DNA of 64,000 nucleotides from Pseudomonas sp. B20(2017) (GTDB lineage Bacteria > Pseudomonadota > Gammaproteobacteria > Pseudomonadales > Pseudomonadaceae): contig NZ_NEJP01000004.1 of NCBI RefSeq assembly GCF_002113125.1, positions 291,578 to 355,577 of the forward strand. The letters run 5' to 3'. How positions within the stretch are numbered: the stretch's first letter is position 1; every line of letters starts with the position of its first letter. The notes beneath the pieces are model-generated. The model saw nothing but the letters and a program-made list of their open reading frames with translations, was not told the DNA's origin and ran no database searches. Below, piece after piece: positions 36,582-46,762 of the stretch. The position numbers and the translations under genes were made by a program.

Positions 36582-38801
36582 TCAATACAAATCGACGGGA
36601 TCGACATCCAGCGACCAGCGCACCGCCCGGCCGCTTGGCATCTGCTCCAGCACCAGCAACCAGCTCGCCAGCAATCGGTGCAGGGGCGCCCGGGCCGTGG
36701 CCTGCAACAGTAGCTGCGCGCGGAAGCGCCCGGCGCGGCGTTCCATCGGTGCCGGCACGGGCCCCAGCAACTCGATTCCGCTCAGGTTCTGTTCGGCCAG
36801 CAAACGCTCGGCCTCGCTGCACGCTTCATCAAGAAAACCTTCGGCCTGCCCCGGCTTGTGCGCTTCGGCGCGCAACAGTGCCAGATGTGCAAATGGCGGC
36901 AGGCCGGCGGCGCGGCGTTCGCTCAGGGCCTGCTCGGCGAAGGCGAAGTAACCCTGCTCGGTCAGTTGCACCAATAAAGGATGGTCGGCCAGATGCGTCT
37001 GGATGATCACCTTGCCCGGTTCTTCCGCCCGCCCGGCGCGACCGGCAACCTGCACGATCAGTTGCGCCATGCGCTCGCTGGCGCGGAAGTCGCCGGAGAA
37101 CAGCCCGCCGTCGGCATCGAGGATCGACACCAGCGTCACTCGAGGGAAGTGGTGCCCCTTGGCCAACATCTGGGTGCCGACCAGAATGCACGGCTGGCCT
37201 TTTTGGATCGTGGCGAACAACTGATTCATCGCGTCTTTGCGCGACGTGCTGTCTCGGTCGACGCGCAGCACAGGATAGTCCGGGAACAGAATTGCCAGCC
37301 GTTCTTCGGCCCGCTCGGTGCCGGCGCCCACGGGCCGCAGATCGACCTTGTTGCACTTCGGGCATTGGCGCGGCACGCGTTCCACATAACCGCAGTGGTG
37401 GCAGCGCAATTCGCCGTAGCGCTGGTGCACGGTCATTCGCGCATCGCAGCGCTGGCATTCGGACATCCAGCCGCAGTCGTGGCACAGCAGGGTAGGGGCA
37501 AAACCCCGGCGGTTGAGGAACACCAATACCTGCTGGCCGGCGGCGAGGGTCTGGCCGATGGCTTGCTGCATCGGCCCGGAAATGCCGCTGTCCAGTGGAC
37601 GACTTTTCACATCCAGGCGCAGGAAACGCGGCTGCTTGGCACCACCCGCCCGCTCGTTCAGGCGTAGGAGTCCGTAGCGACCGGTGTAGGCGTTGTGCAG
37701 ACTTTCCAGGGATGGCGTCGCGGAGCCGAGCACGATCGGGATGTTTTCCTGCCGCGCGCGCACCAGCGCCAGATCCCGCGCGTGGTAGCGCAGGCCTTCC
37801 TGCTGTTTATAGGAGCCGTCGTGTTCTTCGTCGATGATGATCAGCCCCGGATTCTTCATTGGGGTGAACAGCGCCGAGCGGGTGCCGATAATAATGTCGG
37901 CCTCGCCGTCACGGGCGGCGAGCCACGCGTCCAGACGATCACGGTCGTTGACCGCCGAGTGCAGCAGGGCGATCCGGGCGTTGAAGCGTTTTTCGAAACG
38001 GGCGAGGGTCTGCGGGCCGAGGTTGATCTCCGGGATCAGCACCAGCGCCTGCTTGCCGGCCTCGAGGGTTTCGCGGATCAACTGCAAATAGACTTCGGTT
38101 TTGCCACTGCCGGTGACCCCGGCCAGCAGGAACGCGTGATAACTGTCGAACCCGGCGCGGATCGCCTCGTAGGCAGCGCGCTGTTCGCTGTTGAGCGGCA
38201 GCTCGGGCTGGGCCAGCCAGTGTTCATGGCGCGCGCCGGGGGCGTGGCGGCGCACTTCGACTTGCACCAGGTCCTTGGCCAGCAGCAGATCGAGGCTGTC
38301 CTTGCTCAGCATCAGTTTGCTCAACAACTGATGGGCGACGCCGTGGGGATGCTGGGCCAGCGTCGCCAGGGCTTCGCGCTGGCGTGGGGCGCGGGCGATG
38401 CGCGGGTCATCGAGGCTGGCGCCGGGGGCTGCGGACCAGAAGCGTTCCTGCCGGGCCTCGGCCAGTTCGCCCTGGCGCAACAGCACCGGCAACGCCCAGC
38501 TCAGGGTGTCGCCGAGGCTGTGCTGATAATACTGGGCCGTCCACAGGCACAGTTTGAACAGCGCCGGCGGCAGCGGTGCGGTGGCATCGAGCAGCGCCAG
38601 CGCCGGTTTGAGCTTCTCCACCGGCACTTCACTGGTGTCAGTGACTTCCACCAGAATCCCGATCATCTCCCGTCGGCCGAACGGCACCCGCAGGCGCATG
38701 CCCGGTTGCAACTGCGAACGCAGCACGCCGGCCGGGGCCCGATAGTCGAACAGGCGGCGCAGGGGCGAAGGCAGGGCGAGGCGCAGAATGGCGTCGGGCA
38801 C
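36582..38801 (-). CDS. priA: Primosomal protein N' (replication restart helicase)
   Basis: PriA is the DExH helicase that recognises stalled forks and reloads the replisome. Starting at GTG 38801 (MPDAILRLALPSPLRRLFDY) it has 739 residues, as in P. aeruginosa; a TTG at 38822 would add seven. Walker A GVTGSGKT is at 228-235 and the DEEH box in IIIDEEHDGSYKQQEG. A cysteine-rich zinc module (CHDCGWMSECQRCDARM...CHHCGYVERVPRQCPKC) is inserted in the helicase domain. There is no good Shine-Dalgarno before the GTG. REPINs flank the gene on both sides. Confidence 0.96.
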   Translation of the reverse strand: MPDAILRLALPSPLRRLFDYRAPAGVLRSQLQPGMRLRVPFGRREMIGILVEVTDTSEVPVEKLKPALALLDATAPLPPALFKLCLWTAQYYQHSLGDTLSWALPVLLRQGELAEARQERFWSAAPGASLDDPRIARAPRQREALATLAQHPHGVAHQLLSKLMLSKDSLDLLLAKDLVQVEVRRHAPGARHEHWLAQPELPLNSEQRAAYEAIRAGFDSYHAFLLAGVTGSGKTEVYLQLIRETLEAGKQALVLIPEINLGPQTLARFEKRFNARIALLHSAVNDRDRLDAWLAARDGEADIIIGTRSALFTPMKNPGLIIIDEEHDGSYKQQEGLRYHARDLALVRARQENIPIVLGSATPSLESLHNAYTGRYGLLRLNERAGGAKQPRFLRLDVKSRPLDSGISGPMQQAIGQTLAAGQQVLVFLNRRGFAPTLLCHDCGWMSECQRCDARMTVHQRYGELRCHHCGYVERVPRQCPKCNKVDLRPVGAGTERAEERLAILFPDYPVLRVDRDSTSRKDAMNQLFATIQKGQPCILVGTQMLAKGHHFPRVTLVSILDADGGLFSGDFRASERMAQLIVQVAGRAGRAEEPGKVIIQTHLADHPLLVQLTEQGYFAFAEQALSERRAAGLPPFAHLALLRAEAHKPGQAEGFLDEACSEAERLLAEQNLSGIELLGPVPAPMERRAGRFRAQLLLQATARAPLHRLLASWLLVLEQMPSGRAVRWSLDVDPVDLY

Positions 38802-38848
38802 GCGGGGGATTCTCGATAGCAACGATAAAAAAGGGATTGGTATTCAAT

Positions 38849-38939
38849 CTGTGGGAGCGAGCTTGCTCGCGAAAACGGTGCGTCAGGCGGCTGATATGTT
38901 GCTGATAGATCGCCTTCGCGAGCAAGCTCGCTCCCACAG
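38849..38939. repeat. REPIN (long-loop class) upstream of priA
   Basis: Arms CTGTGGGAGCGAGCTTGCTC... (from 38849) and TTCGCGAGCAAGCTCGCTCC... ending CACAG at 38939. It lies between the divergent priA and rpmE genes, only about 50 bp from the rpmE -35 box. Confidence 0.92.
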
Positions 38940-38990
38940 GGATCGCACAATGGGCCGGGAGCCTAGCAGACGGTCGGTCTCAGTGACAGC

Positions 38991-39018
38991 TTGCGTGATC
39001 GGGATTGTCTGGTAGAAT
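38991..39018 (+). promoter_or_regulatory. rpmE: Sigma-70 promoter of rpmE
   Basis: TTGCGT at 38991-38996 and TAGAAT at 39013-39018 with a 16-bp spacer. The predicted transcript start is near 39025, giving a leader of about 60 nt before the ATG at 39088. Confidence 0.7.
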
Positions 39019-39087
39019 CCGCGGCCTAATTACGTGCGGTATTCAACAATCGTGTTGGATGGCGGCACGCCAGCTGAGGAAAACACC

Positions 39088-39306
39088 ATGAAAGCCGATA
39101 TCCACCCGAATTACCCAGAAGTTGCAGTAACTTGCAGCTGCGGCAACAAGTTCGAAACCCGTTCGACCTTCGGCAAAGCCCTGGCGATCGACGTTTGCAA
39201 CGAGTGCCACCCGTTCTACACCGGTAAGCAGAAGACTCTGGACACCGGTGGTCGCGTTCAGAAGTTCGCCGACCGTTTCGGTGCTTTCGGCGCGAAAAAG
39301 GCCTAA
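39088..39306 (+). CDS. rpmE: 50S ribosomal protein L31
   Basis: L31 is a small protein of the large ribosomal subunit that bridges it to the 30S head. It has 72 residues from ATG 39088 ([20 protein letters not shown]), with TGAGGAAAAC upstream. It is the zinc-binding (C+) type: the cysteines are in CSCGNKF near residue 16 and CNECH near residue 37. This form is the zinc-replete version, usually replaced by a Cys-less paralogue under zinc limitation. Strong codon bias fits high expression. A terminator-like hairpin 45 bp downstream overlaps the next gene. Confidence 0.97.
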   Translation: MKADIHPNYPEVAVTCSCGNKFETRSTFGKALAIDVCNECHPFYTGKQKTLDTGGRVQKFADRFGAFGAKKA

Positions 39307-39347
39307 GGCCCTTCATTCTGGAAAACCTCAGCGGCTTTTCCGGTCTG

Positions 39348-40130
39348 ATGAAAAAGGCGTCCCTTGCGGGCGCCTTTTTTGTGTCCGCGATTTGGCTCTC
39401 CGCCGCCCAGGCCTTCTGCCCGGCGCCGTCCGGGCTGGACAGCGCGACGGTGCAGCGGGTGGTTGACGGCGACACCCTGCGCCTGAGCGACGGTCGCAAT
39501 GTGCGGATGATCGGCCTCAATACGCCCGAGCTCGGCAAGCAGGGCCGCAGCGACGAGCCGTTTGCGGTGGCTGCGCGCAAGCGCCTTGAAGCTCTGGTCG
39601 CCGAGAGCGACGGACGGGTTGGCCTGCAACTCGGCGCCCAGTCCAAAGACCATTACGGCCGCACCCTTGCTCACGTTTTCAGTGCCAAGGGTGGGAATCT
39701 GGAAGCGCAGATGCTCGCTGATGGCCTCGGTTTCCAGGTCGCAGTGGCGCCAAATGTCGATCTGGTCGATTGTCAGCAAGCCGCCGAACGCCGCGCGCGA
39801 CAGGCCGGGCTTGGCCTGTGGAAGCGCTCGCCTGTATTGAAAGCGGAGCAGATCGAGCGCTCGGGTTTCGCGCTGGTCAGCGGTCGTGTGAGCAAGGTTC
39901 AACGCAATCGCGGCGGAATCTGGATCGAGTTGCAGGACAAGCTTGTACTGCGCGTTGCACCCAATCTGCTGGATCGCTTCGACGGCGCCTCTCTACAGGC
40001 GTTGAAAGGCAAGCAGATCGAGGCCCGTGGCTGGGTGGTCGACCGTTCCCGGCGCGGCGGACTGAAATCAGGTCAGGCACGCTGGCTGTTGCCGCTTACC
40101 GATCCTTCGATGCTCCAGCCGTCCCGTTGA
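39348..40130 (+). CDS. Secreted thermonuclease-family (SNase-like) nuclease
   Basis: A 260-residue protein with a signal peptide (MKKASLAGAFFVSAIWLSAA, cleaved near AQA|FC). The staphylococcal-nuclease domain (about 30-140) keeps the motifs that carry the active site: VVDGDT at 38-43, Arg53 and Glu61 in VRMIGLNTPEL, and Arg105 in DHYGRTLAHV. A C-terminal region of about 100 residues (from ERSGFALVSGRVSKVQRNRG) looks like a small beta-rich OB-type domain ending in WLLPLTDPSM. It likely cuts nucleic acid in the periplasm. Its first codons coincide with the rpmE terminator, and no strong Shine-Dalgarno precedes ATG 39348. Confidence 0.9.
   Translation: MKKASLAGAFFVSAIWLSAAQAFCPAPSGLDSATVQRVVDGDTLRLSDGRNVRMIGLNTPELGKQGRSDEPFAVAARKRLEALVAESDGRVGLQLGAQSKDHYGRTLAHVFSAKGGNLEAQMLADGLGFQVAVAPNVDLVDCQQAAERRARQAGLGLWKRSPVLKAEQIERSGFALVSGRVSKVQRNRGGIWIELQDKLVLRVAPNLLDRFDGASLQALKGKQIEARGWVVDRSRRGGLKSGQARWLLPLTDPSMLQPSR
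39351..39382 (+). terminator. Intrinsic terminator of rpmE lying inside the next coding region
   Basis: AAAAAGGCG (39351-39359) pairs perfectly with CGCCTTTTT (39371-39379), with an inner CCC/GGG pairing, followed by further T residues. It covers codons 2 to about 11 of the following nuclease gene, that is, its signal-peptide n-region. Confidence 0.85.
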
Positions 40131-40314
40131 ATAAAAAGTTGTAGACATTTTTTCTGTCGATTGTGAACAGTCTAGCCCTTGTGCGCCGTGGCTCTTGGCC
40201 CAAAGTCGTAGGGCAGGGCGCTTGACAGGGGTGACCGGGCAGTCTTGTGGGGACTTTGCGAGGCGCGTATCCTCGCTGACCAGTCTGTCCAACAGTAAAA
40301 AGCGGAATGCCAAA

Positions 40315-41583
40315 ATGTCTGATCTGAAAACTGCCGCTCTCGAATATCATGCCAATCCTCGTCCAGGAAAGCTGAGTGTCGAGCTCACCAAGGCCACTGC
40401 TACCGCCCGCGACCTGTCGCTGGCCTACAGCCCCGGCGTAGCTGAACCAGTGCGCGAGATCGCCCGCGATCCTGAACTGGCCTACAAGTACACCGGCAAG
40501 GGCAACCTGGTTGCAGTCATTTCCGATGGCACCGCGATTCTGGGTCTGGGTAACCTCGGCCCACTGGCTTCCAAGCCAGTCATGGAAGGTAAAGGCGTGC
40601 TGTTCAAGCGCTTCGCCGGCATCGACGTCTTCGACATCGAAGTCGACTCCGAAAGCCCGCAAGCCTTCATCGACACCGTAAAACGCATTTCCATCACCTT
40701 CGGTGGCATCAACCTGGAAGACATCAAGGCGCCTGAGTGCTTTGAGATCGAACGCGCTCTGATCGAGCAGTGCGACATTCCGGTCTTCCACGATGACCAG
40801 CACGGCACCGCGATCGTGACCGCTGCGGGCATGATCAACGCCCTGGAAATCGCTGGCAAAACCCTGGCCGACGCCAAGATCGTCTGCCTGGGCGCTGGCG
40901 CAGCCGCCATCTCCTGCATGAAATTGCTGGTGAGCATGGGCGCCAAGGTCGAGAACATCTTCATGGTTGACCGTACTGGCGTGATCCACGCTGGCCGTGA
41001 CGACCTGAACCAGTACAAGGCTGTGTTCGCTCACCCTACCGAGAAGCGCACCCTGGACGACGCCATCGAAGGCGCTGACGTATTCGTCGGCCTGTCGGGC
41101 CCGAACCTGCTGAGCGCCGAGCAACTCAAGCGCATGGCGGCCAACCCGATCGTCTTCGCCTGCTCCAACCCGGATCCGGAAATCTCCCCGGAACTGGCTC
41201 ACGCCACCCGTAACGACGTGATCATGGCCACCGGCCGTTCGGACTACCCGAACCAGGTCAACAACGTACTGGGCTTCCCGTTCATCTTCCGTGGTGCCCT
41301 GGACGTTCGTGCCAAGCGCATCAACGAAGAAATGAAGATCGCTGCCGCCAACGCCCTGCGCGAACTGGCCAAGCTGCCTGTTCCGCAGGAAGTTTGCGAC
41401 GCCTACGGCGGTATCTCCCTGGAATTCGGTCGCGAGTACATCATTCCGAAGCCAATGGACAAGCGCCTGATCACCGTGATCTCCGACGCCGTGGCCAAGG
41501 CCGCGATCGAGACCGGTGTGGCGACCCTGCCGTATCCGAAGAACTACCCGCTGAAAAGCGTGGATGACGTGTTCAACGGCTAA
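40315..41583 (+). CDS. maeB: NADP-dependent malic enzyme (short form)
   Basis: This enzyme decarboxylates malate to pyruvate with reduction of NAD(P)+. It has 422 residues from ATG 40315 (MSDLKTAALEYHANPRPGKL). The N-terminal malic domain has LAYSPGVAEP and CDIPVFHDDQHGTAIVTAA, and the NAD(P)-binding domain has IVCLGAGAAAISCMKLL. The C-terminal phosphotransacetylase-like domain of long MaeB proteins is absent, as in P. aeruginosa PA5046. The 184-bp upstream gap contains a TTGACA at 40222 but no matching -10 at the right spacing. A terminator follows. Confidence 0.95.
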   Translation: MSDLKTAALEYHANPRPGKLSVELTKATATARDLSLAYSPGVAEPVREIARDPELAYKYTGKGNLVAVISDGTAILGLGNLGPLASKPVMEGKGVLFKRFAGIDVFDIEVDSESPQAFIDTVKRISITFGGINLEDIKAPECFEIERALIEQCDIPVFHDDQHGTAIVTAAGMINALEIAGKTLADAKIVCLGAGAAAISCMKLLVSMGAKVENIFMVDRTGVIHAGRDDLNQYKAVFAHPTEKRTLDDAIEGADVFVGLSGPNLLSAEQLKRMAANPIVFACSNPDPEISPELAHATRNDVIMATGRSDYPNQVNNVLGFPFIFRGALDVRAKRINEEMKIAAANALRELAKLPVPQEVCDAYGGISLEFGREYIIPKPMDKRLITVISDAVAKAAIETGVATLPYPKNYPLKSVDDVFNG

Positions 41584-41606
41584 GTCGTTGTAACGCTTCA
41601 ACCGAA

Positions 41607-41638
41607 GGCCCCGGCTCGTGAGAGTCGGGGCTTTTTAT
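41607..41638 (+). terminator. Intrinsic terminator of maeB
   Basis: GGCCCCGGCTC, GTGA loop, GAGTCGGGGCT, then TTTTATT. The stem has one bulge. Confidence 0.9.
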
Positions 41639-41672
41639 TGCCTGTTGATTTTGGGGTGATCTCAAGGGCCTC

Positions 41673-41761
41673 TTCGCGGGCAAGCCCGCTCCCACAGTAA
41701 CCGGGTGTACGCTCCATTTGTGAACGCCAAAAAAAACTGTGGGAGCGGGCTTGCCCGCGAA
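41673..41761. repeat. REPIN (short-loop orientation, longer spacer) between maeB and ponA
   Basis: Arms TTCGCGGGCAAGCCCGCTCC... at 41673-41696 and CTGTGGGAGCGGGCTTGCCC... at 41737-41761. The core is the GGGCAAGCCC variant. It lies between convergent maeB and ponA, flanked by two terminators. Confidence 0.92.
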
Positions 41762-41801
41762 GAGGCCGGCCCAGACAACACAAAATGAACAGGCAATAAT
41801 A

Positions 41802-41836
41802 AAGCCCCGCACTTCTCACGAAGTCGGGGCTTTTTG
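41802..41836. terminator. Terminator hairpin between maeB and ponA
   Basis: GCCCCGCACTT, CTCACG loop, AAGTCGGGGC, then TTTTT on the plus strand and an A-rich left flank. It starts 12 bp beyond the ponA stop and can act on the minus strand, though its T-run is better on the plus strand. Confidence 0.8.
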
Positions 41837-41847
41837 GCGGATCAGGG

Positions 41848-44295
41848 TCAGAACAAATCGATCGGCGCCTGTTCATCCGCCGGCAGCGGACTGCCCGGCA
41901 CGGTGCCATTGCCGATCTCGTTGACCGACGGTGGCGTGTCCTCAGCCTTGAACAGTTCGAAGTAGGCGCCCGGTGTGCTCGGCGATGCGGCACGACCGCT
42001 GACCGGGTCCACCCGCAGGCTGAGGATGCCTTCCGGCTCTGGCTGGACATGCGGCGGCTTGTCCTTGAGCGCTGCGCTCATGTAGTTCATCCAGATCGGC
42101 AGTGCAACGGTACCGCCGAACTCTCGGCGACCGAGGCTTTCCGGCTGGTCGAAACCGGTCCACACGGTGGTCACGTAATCGGCGTTGTAACCGGAGAACC
42201 ACGCATCCTTGGATTCGTTGGTCGTGCCGGTCTTGCCGGCAATGTCGCTACGGCCCATAGCCAGTGCGCGACGGCCGGTGCCGAGCTTGATCACGTCCTG
42301 CAGCATGCTGTTGAGGATGTAGGTGGTACGGCCATCGACGATGCGCTCGGCGACTGCCGGTGCTTGCGGCACAGCGGCGCTGCCCGTCGCTTCACCCGGA
42401 ACCGGCGCTGCATTGACAGTGAACGATTCAGTGGCCGGAGCTGCGATGCCATCGGTGGCTGCGCCGCCCTGCGGTACGGTCGGCGGGTTGGCGACGAACA
42501 GCGTGTCGCCATTGCGGCTTTCGATCTTGTCGATGATGTACGGGGTGATCTTGTAGCCGCCGTTGGCGAAGGTGCTCCAGCCGGTGGCGATTTCCATTGG
42601 CGTCAGGGTCGCGGTGCCCAGTGCCAGAGACAGGTTTGGCGGCAGGTCCTGTTTGTTGAAGCCGAAGCGGGTGATGTAGTCGATGGTCTTGCCTACGCCC
42701 ATCGCTTGCAGCAGGCGGATCGAAACCAGGTTGCGCGACTTGTAGAGTGCTTCGCGCAGACGGATCGGGCCGAGGAAGGTGTTGGTGTCGTTCTTCGGAC
42801 GCCAGACCTTGTCCAGGTACTCGTCGACAAAGACGATCGGCGCGTCGTTGACCAGACTGGCGGCGGTGTAGCCGTTATCCAGCGCGGCGCTGTAGACGAA
42901 CGGCTTGAAGCTCGAGCCCGGCTGACGCTTGGCCTGCATCGCGCGGTTGTAGTTGCTCTGCTCGAAGGCGAAACCACCGACCAGCGAACGGATCGCGCCG
43001 TTCTGCGGATCCAGTGACACCAGCGCGCCTTGCGCCTGCGGAATCTGGCTGAACTTCAGCGAATTGTTCGGCTGGCGCTGCACGCGAATCAGGTCGCCGA
43101 TCTGTGCCACATCCGACGGCTGACGCGGCGCGGCACCCATGCTGTTGGTATTGAGGAATGGGCGGGCCCATTTCATGGTGTCCCACGCCACATGCTCTTC
43201 GCCGGTGCGGGTCAGCACTTGCAGGCCGTTCTTGTCGACCTGAGTGACGATGGCCGGCTCGAGGCTGCTGATGGTGCGTTGCTTGGTCAGCTCGGTGGCC
43301 CAGGCTTCACGGGTCTTGCCCGGCAGGCGCGATTCGGGGCCACGGTAGCCGTGACGCTGGTCGTAGGTCATCAGGCCTTCGTGCAGCGCGGTGTTGGCCA
43401 TTTCCTGGAGGTTGCTCGGCACCGTGGTGGTGACGCGGAAACCTTCGGTGTACGCGTCGCTACCATAGCGACCGACCATTTCCGCGCGGGCCATTTCGGC
43501 GATGTACGGCGCGTTCACTTCCGGGGTCGGCACGTGGTAGCTGGCGTTCAGCGGCTCGTTGATCGCGGCGGTGTAGTCGGCCTCGGTGATCTTGCCGAGC
43601 TTGTACATGCGGCCGAGGATCCAGTCGCGACGCTCCTTGCTGCGCGCCGGGTTGGCCAGCGGGTTGAAGCGCGACGGGGCTTTCGGCAGGCCGGCGATCA
43701 TCGCCATCTGCGCCAGGCTGACTTCGCGGATCGACTTGCCGTAATACACCTGCGCCGCCGCCTCGATGCCGTAGGCGCGGTTGCCCAGATAGATCTTGTT
43801 CACGTACAGCTCAAGGATCTCGTCCTTGGTCAGCTGCCGCTCGATCTGCAGGGCCAGAAGGATTTCAGTGGTCTTGCGCGAGAAGCTGCGTTCGCTGGTC
43901 AGGAAGAAGTTCTTCGCCACCTGCATGGTGATGGTGCTGCCGCCGGACTGGATGTGCCCGCTCTTGACCAGTTGGGTCGCGGCGCGCATCAGGCTGCTCG
44001 GGTCGACGCCATAGTGATTGGCGAAGTTGTCGTCTTCAGCACTTAGTAACGCATTGATGAAATTGGGGGGAATGTCGGCGAAACGGATCGGTGTGCGGCG
44101 CATTTCGCCAAATTCTGCGATCAACTTGTTGTCGCTGCTGTACACCCGGAGCGGAATCTGCAACTGAATGCTTCTCAGCGCCTCCACAGATGGCAAACCC
44201 GGACTAAGGTAAAGAAACGCGCCGCTGAGACCTAAAAGCAGTCCGCAGAAAACGGCGACGATGGACCAACCGAAAAATTTCAGCAGACGAATCAA
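41848..44295 (-). CDS. ponA: Penicillin-binding protein 1A (bifunctional peptidoglycan synthase)
   Basis: PBP1A polymerises and cross-links peptidoglycan. I choose TTG 44295 (MIRLLKFFGWSIVAVFCGLL), giving 815 residues; an in-frame GTG at 44352 would add 19 residues before the membrane anchor. The transglycosylase domain has the catalytic Glu87 in SAEDDNFANHYGVD. An OB-like insert (about 320-420) follows. The transpeptidase has SSFK at 461-464 (Ser461), SRN at 520-522 and KTGTT at 688-692. The C-terminus is acidic and Pro-rich. It is divergent from pilM, the conserved arrangement in pseudomonads. Confidence 0.95.
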   Translation of the reverse strand: MIRLLKFFGWSIVAVFCGLLLGLSGAFLYLSPGLPSVEALRSIQLQIPLRVYSSDNKLIAEFGEMRRTPIRFADIPPNFINALLSAEDDNFANHYGVDPSSLMRAATQLVKSGHIQSGGSTITMQVAKNFFLTSERSFSRKTTEILLALQIERQLTKDEILELYVNKIYLGNRAYGIEAAAQVYYGKSIREVSLAQMAMIAGLPKAPSRFNPLANPARSKERRDWILGRMYKLGKITEADYTAAINEPLNASYHVPTPEVNAPYIAEMARAEMVGRYGSDAYTEGFRVTTTVPSNLQEMANTALHEGLMTYDQRHGYRGPESRLPGKTREAWATELTKQRTISSLEPAIVTQVDKNGLQVLTRTGEEHVAWDTMKWARPFLNTNSMGAAPRQPSDVAQIGDLIRVQRQPNNSLKFSQIPQAQGALVSLDPQNGAIRSLVGGFAFEQSNYNRAMQAKRQPGSSFKPFVYSAALDNGYTAASLVNDAPIVFVDEYLDKVWRPKNDTNTFLGPIRLREALYKSRNLVSIRLLQAMGVGKTIDYITRFGFNKQDLPPNLSLALGTATLTPMEIATGWSTFANGGYKITPYIIDKIESRNGDTLFVANPPTVPQGGAATDGIAAPATESFTVNAAPVPGEATGSAAVPQAPAVAERIVDGRTTYILNSMLQDVIKLGTGRRALAMGRSDIAGKTGTTNESKDAWFSGYNADYVTTVWTGFDQPESLGRREFGGTVALPIWMNYMSAALKDKPPHVQPEPEGILSLRVDPVSGRAASPSTPGAYFELFKAEDTPPSVNEIGNGTVPGSPLPADEQAPIDLF

Positions 44296-44397
44296 GGCTT
44301 TTGGACATCCAGGGCAAAGAATGAATTTGGCGACAGGGTTCCGGAAACACACAGAACGGACCGCGCTGGCAGTAAAAAGCGGAAAAAATCGCTGGGC

Positions 44398-44403
44398 ATT
44401 ATA
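44398..44403 (-). promoter_or_regulatory. ponA: Probable -10 box of ponA
   Basis: The minus strand reads TGCTTATAATGCC here, a perfect TATAAT with a nearby TG. No good -35 is found at 16-18 bp; a TTGACA lies further upstream, about 34 bp away. The predicted start would be near 44390. Confidence 0.5.
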
Positions 44404-44484
44404 AGCACTTTTCCGCCGAGGGCGTCATTTGCGCTTCTGTCAAGACGGGGCGAGGGAACGCAATGCGCATTACAGAGTCCGTAA

Positions 44485-45575
<1,091 letters not shown>

Positions 45576-45576
<1 letters not shown>

Positions 45577-46142
45577 TGGCGCGGATCAACCTTTTACCCT
45601 GGCGCGAGGAGCGCCGCGAAGAGCGACGCAAACGCTTCCTGCTGGCCTTGACCGGCGTGGTGGTCGGTTCGGTGGGGGCGGTACTGATCGCGGACCAGAT
45701 CATCAGCGGCGCCATTGCTCGGCAGGTTGCGCGCAATGACTACATCGGCAAGCAGATCGCCGTGGTCGACGAGAGGATCAAGCAGATCAGCGACCTCAAG
45801 GCCCATCGCCAGCAACTGGTAGAGCGCATGCGCATCATCCAGGACTTGCAGGGCAACCGGCAGATCAGCGGGCGGATCTTCGATCAGCTGGCGCGCACCT
45901 TGCCTGACGGGGTGTATTTCACCGACGTGAAAATGGTCGGCAAGACCCTGTCGATCAGCGGCGCGGCGGAGTCGAACAATCGGGTGTCCGACCTGATGCG
46001 CAACCTTGATGCCTCCGACTGGTTCGATGCGCCCAACCTCAATGAAGTGAAAGCCACCACCGCTGGCCAGGTGGATCAGGCCAACGTTTTCCAGCTGACC
46101 GTTCGCCAGACTCGACCCCGGATCGAGGAGGACGACCAATGA
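45576..46142 (+). CDS. pilN: Type IV pilus assembly protein PilN
   Basis: PilN is a bitopic inner-membrane protein. Its cytoplasmic N-terminus ARINLLPWREERREER contains the conserved INLLPWR motif that binds PilM. A membrane helix follows at about residues 22-42 (FLLALTGVVVGSVGAVLIA), then a periplasmic coiled coil (VDERIKQISDLKAHRQQLVE) and a ferredoxin-like domain that pairs with PilO. It has 188 residues and overlaps pilM by one base and pilO by four. Confidence 0.95.
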
Positions 46143-46762
46143 AGCCGTCCGAGTGGCTGGACAGCCTGCGCAATGTCGATTTCAACGACCTCGACACCAG
46201 CAACATCGGTTCCTGGCCGCCAGTGGTCAAAACCCTGGCCGGCGGGCTGTTGATGGTGCTGGTCCTGGCGCTTGGCTATAACTTTTTCATCAGTGACCTG
46301 GAGAACCAGCTCGAACTCAAACGTGAGGAGGAAATCACCCTCAAGGAGCAGTTCGCGAGCAAGGCGCGCATGGCGGCCAATCTGGAGCCGTACACCCAGC
46401 AGATGAAAGAGATGGAAAACTCGTTCGGTGTGTTGTTGCGGCAATTGCCCAGTGATACCGAAGTGCCGGGGTTGCTGGAAGACATCACGCGCACCGGGCT
46501 GGGCAGCGGTCTTGAATTCGAAGAGATCAAACTGCTGCCGGAGGTCACCCAGCAGTTTTACATCGAGCTGCCCATCCAGATCACCGTGACCGGTGCCTAT
46601 CACGACCTTGCGACTTTCGTCAGTGGCGTAGCCGGGTTGCCTCGGATCGTCACTCTGCACGATTTCGAGTTGGCGCCAGCCAATCCCGAAGGCGGGCCGA
46701 AGCTGCGCATGAGTATTCTCGCCAAGACCTACCGCTACAACGACAAGGGGCTGCAAAAATGA
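46139..46762 (+). CDS. pilO: Type IV pilus assembly protein PilO
   Basis: PilO forms heterodimers with PilN in the periplasm and interacts with PilP. The 207-residue protein has a short cytoplasmic part, a membrane helix at about residues 27-48 (TLAGGLLMVLVLALGYNFFI), a coiled coil (LKREEEITLKEQFASKARMA) and the periplasmic domain with LPSDTEVPGLLEDITRTGLG. It starts within the pilN stop (ATGA) and its own stop overlaps the pilP start (ATGA), so the stoichiometry is probably coupled. Confidence 0.95.
   Translation: MKPSEWLDSLRNVDFNDLDTSNIGSWPPVVKTLAGGLLMVLVLALGYNFFISDLENQLELKREEEITLKEQFASKARMAANLEPYTQQMKEMENSFGVLLRQLPSDTEVPGLLEDITRTGLGSGLEFEEIKLLPEVTQQFYIELPIQITVTGAYHDLATFVSGVAGLPRIVTLHDFELAPANPEGGPKLRMSILAKTYRYNDKGLQK

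Noticed and set aside
40195..40315. Longer N-terminus for the malic enzyme
   Set aside because: The in-frame extension has no ribosome site and is not typical; ATG 40315 gives the standard 422 residues.
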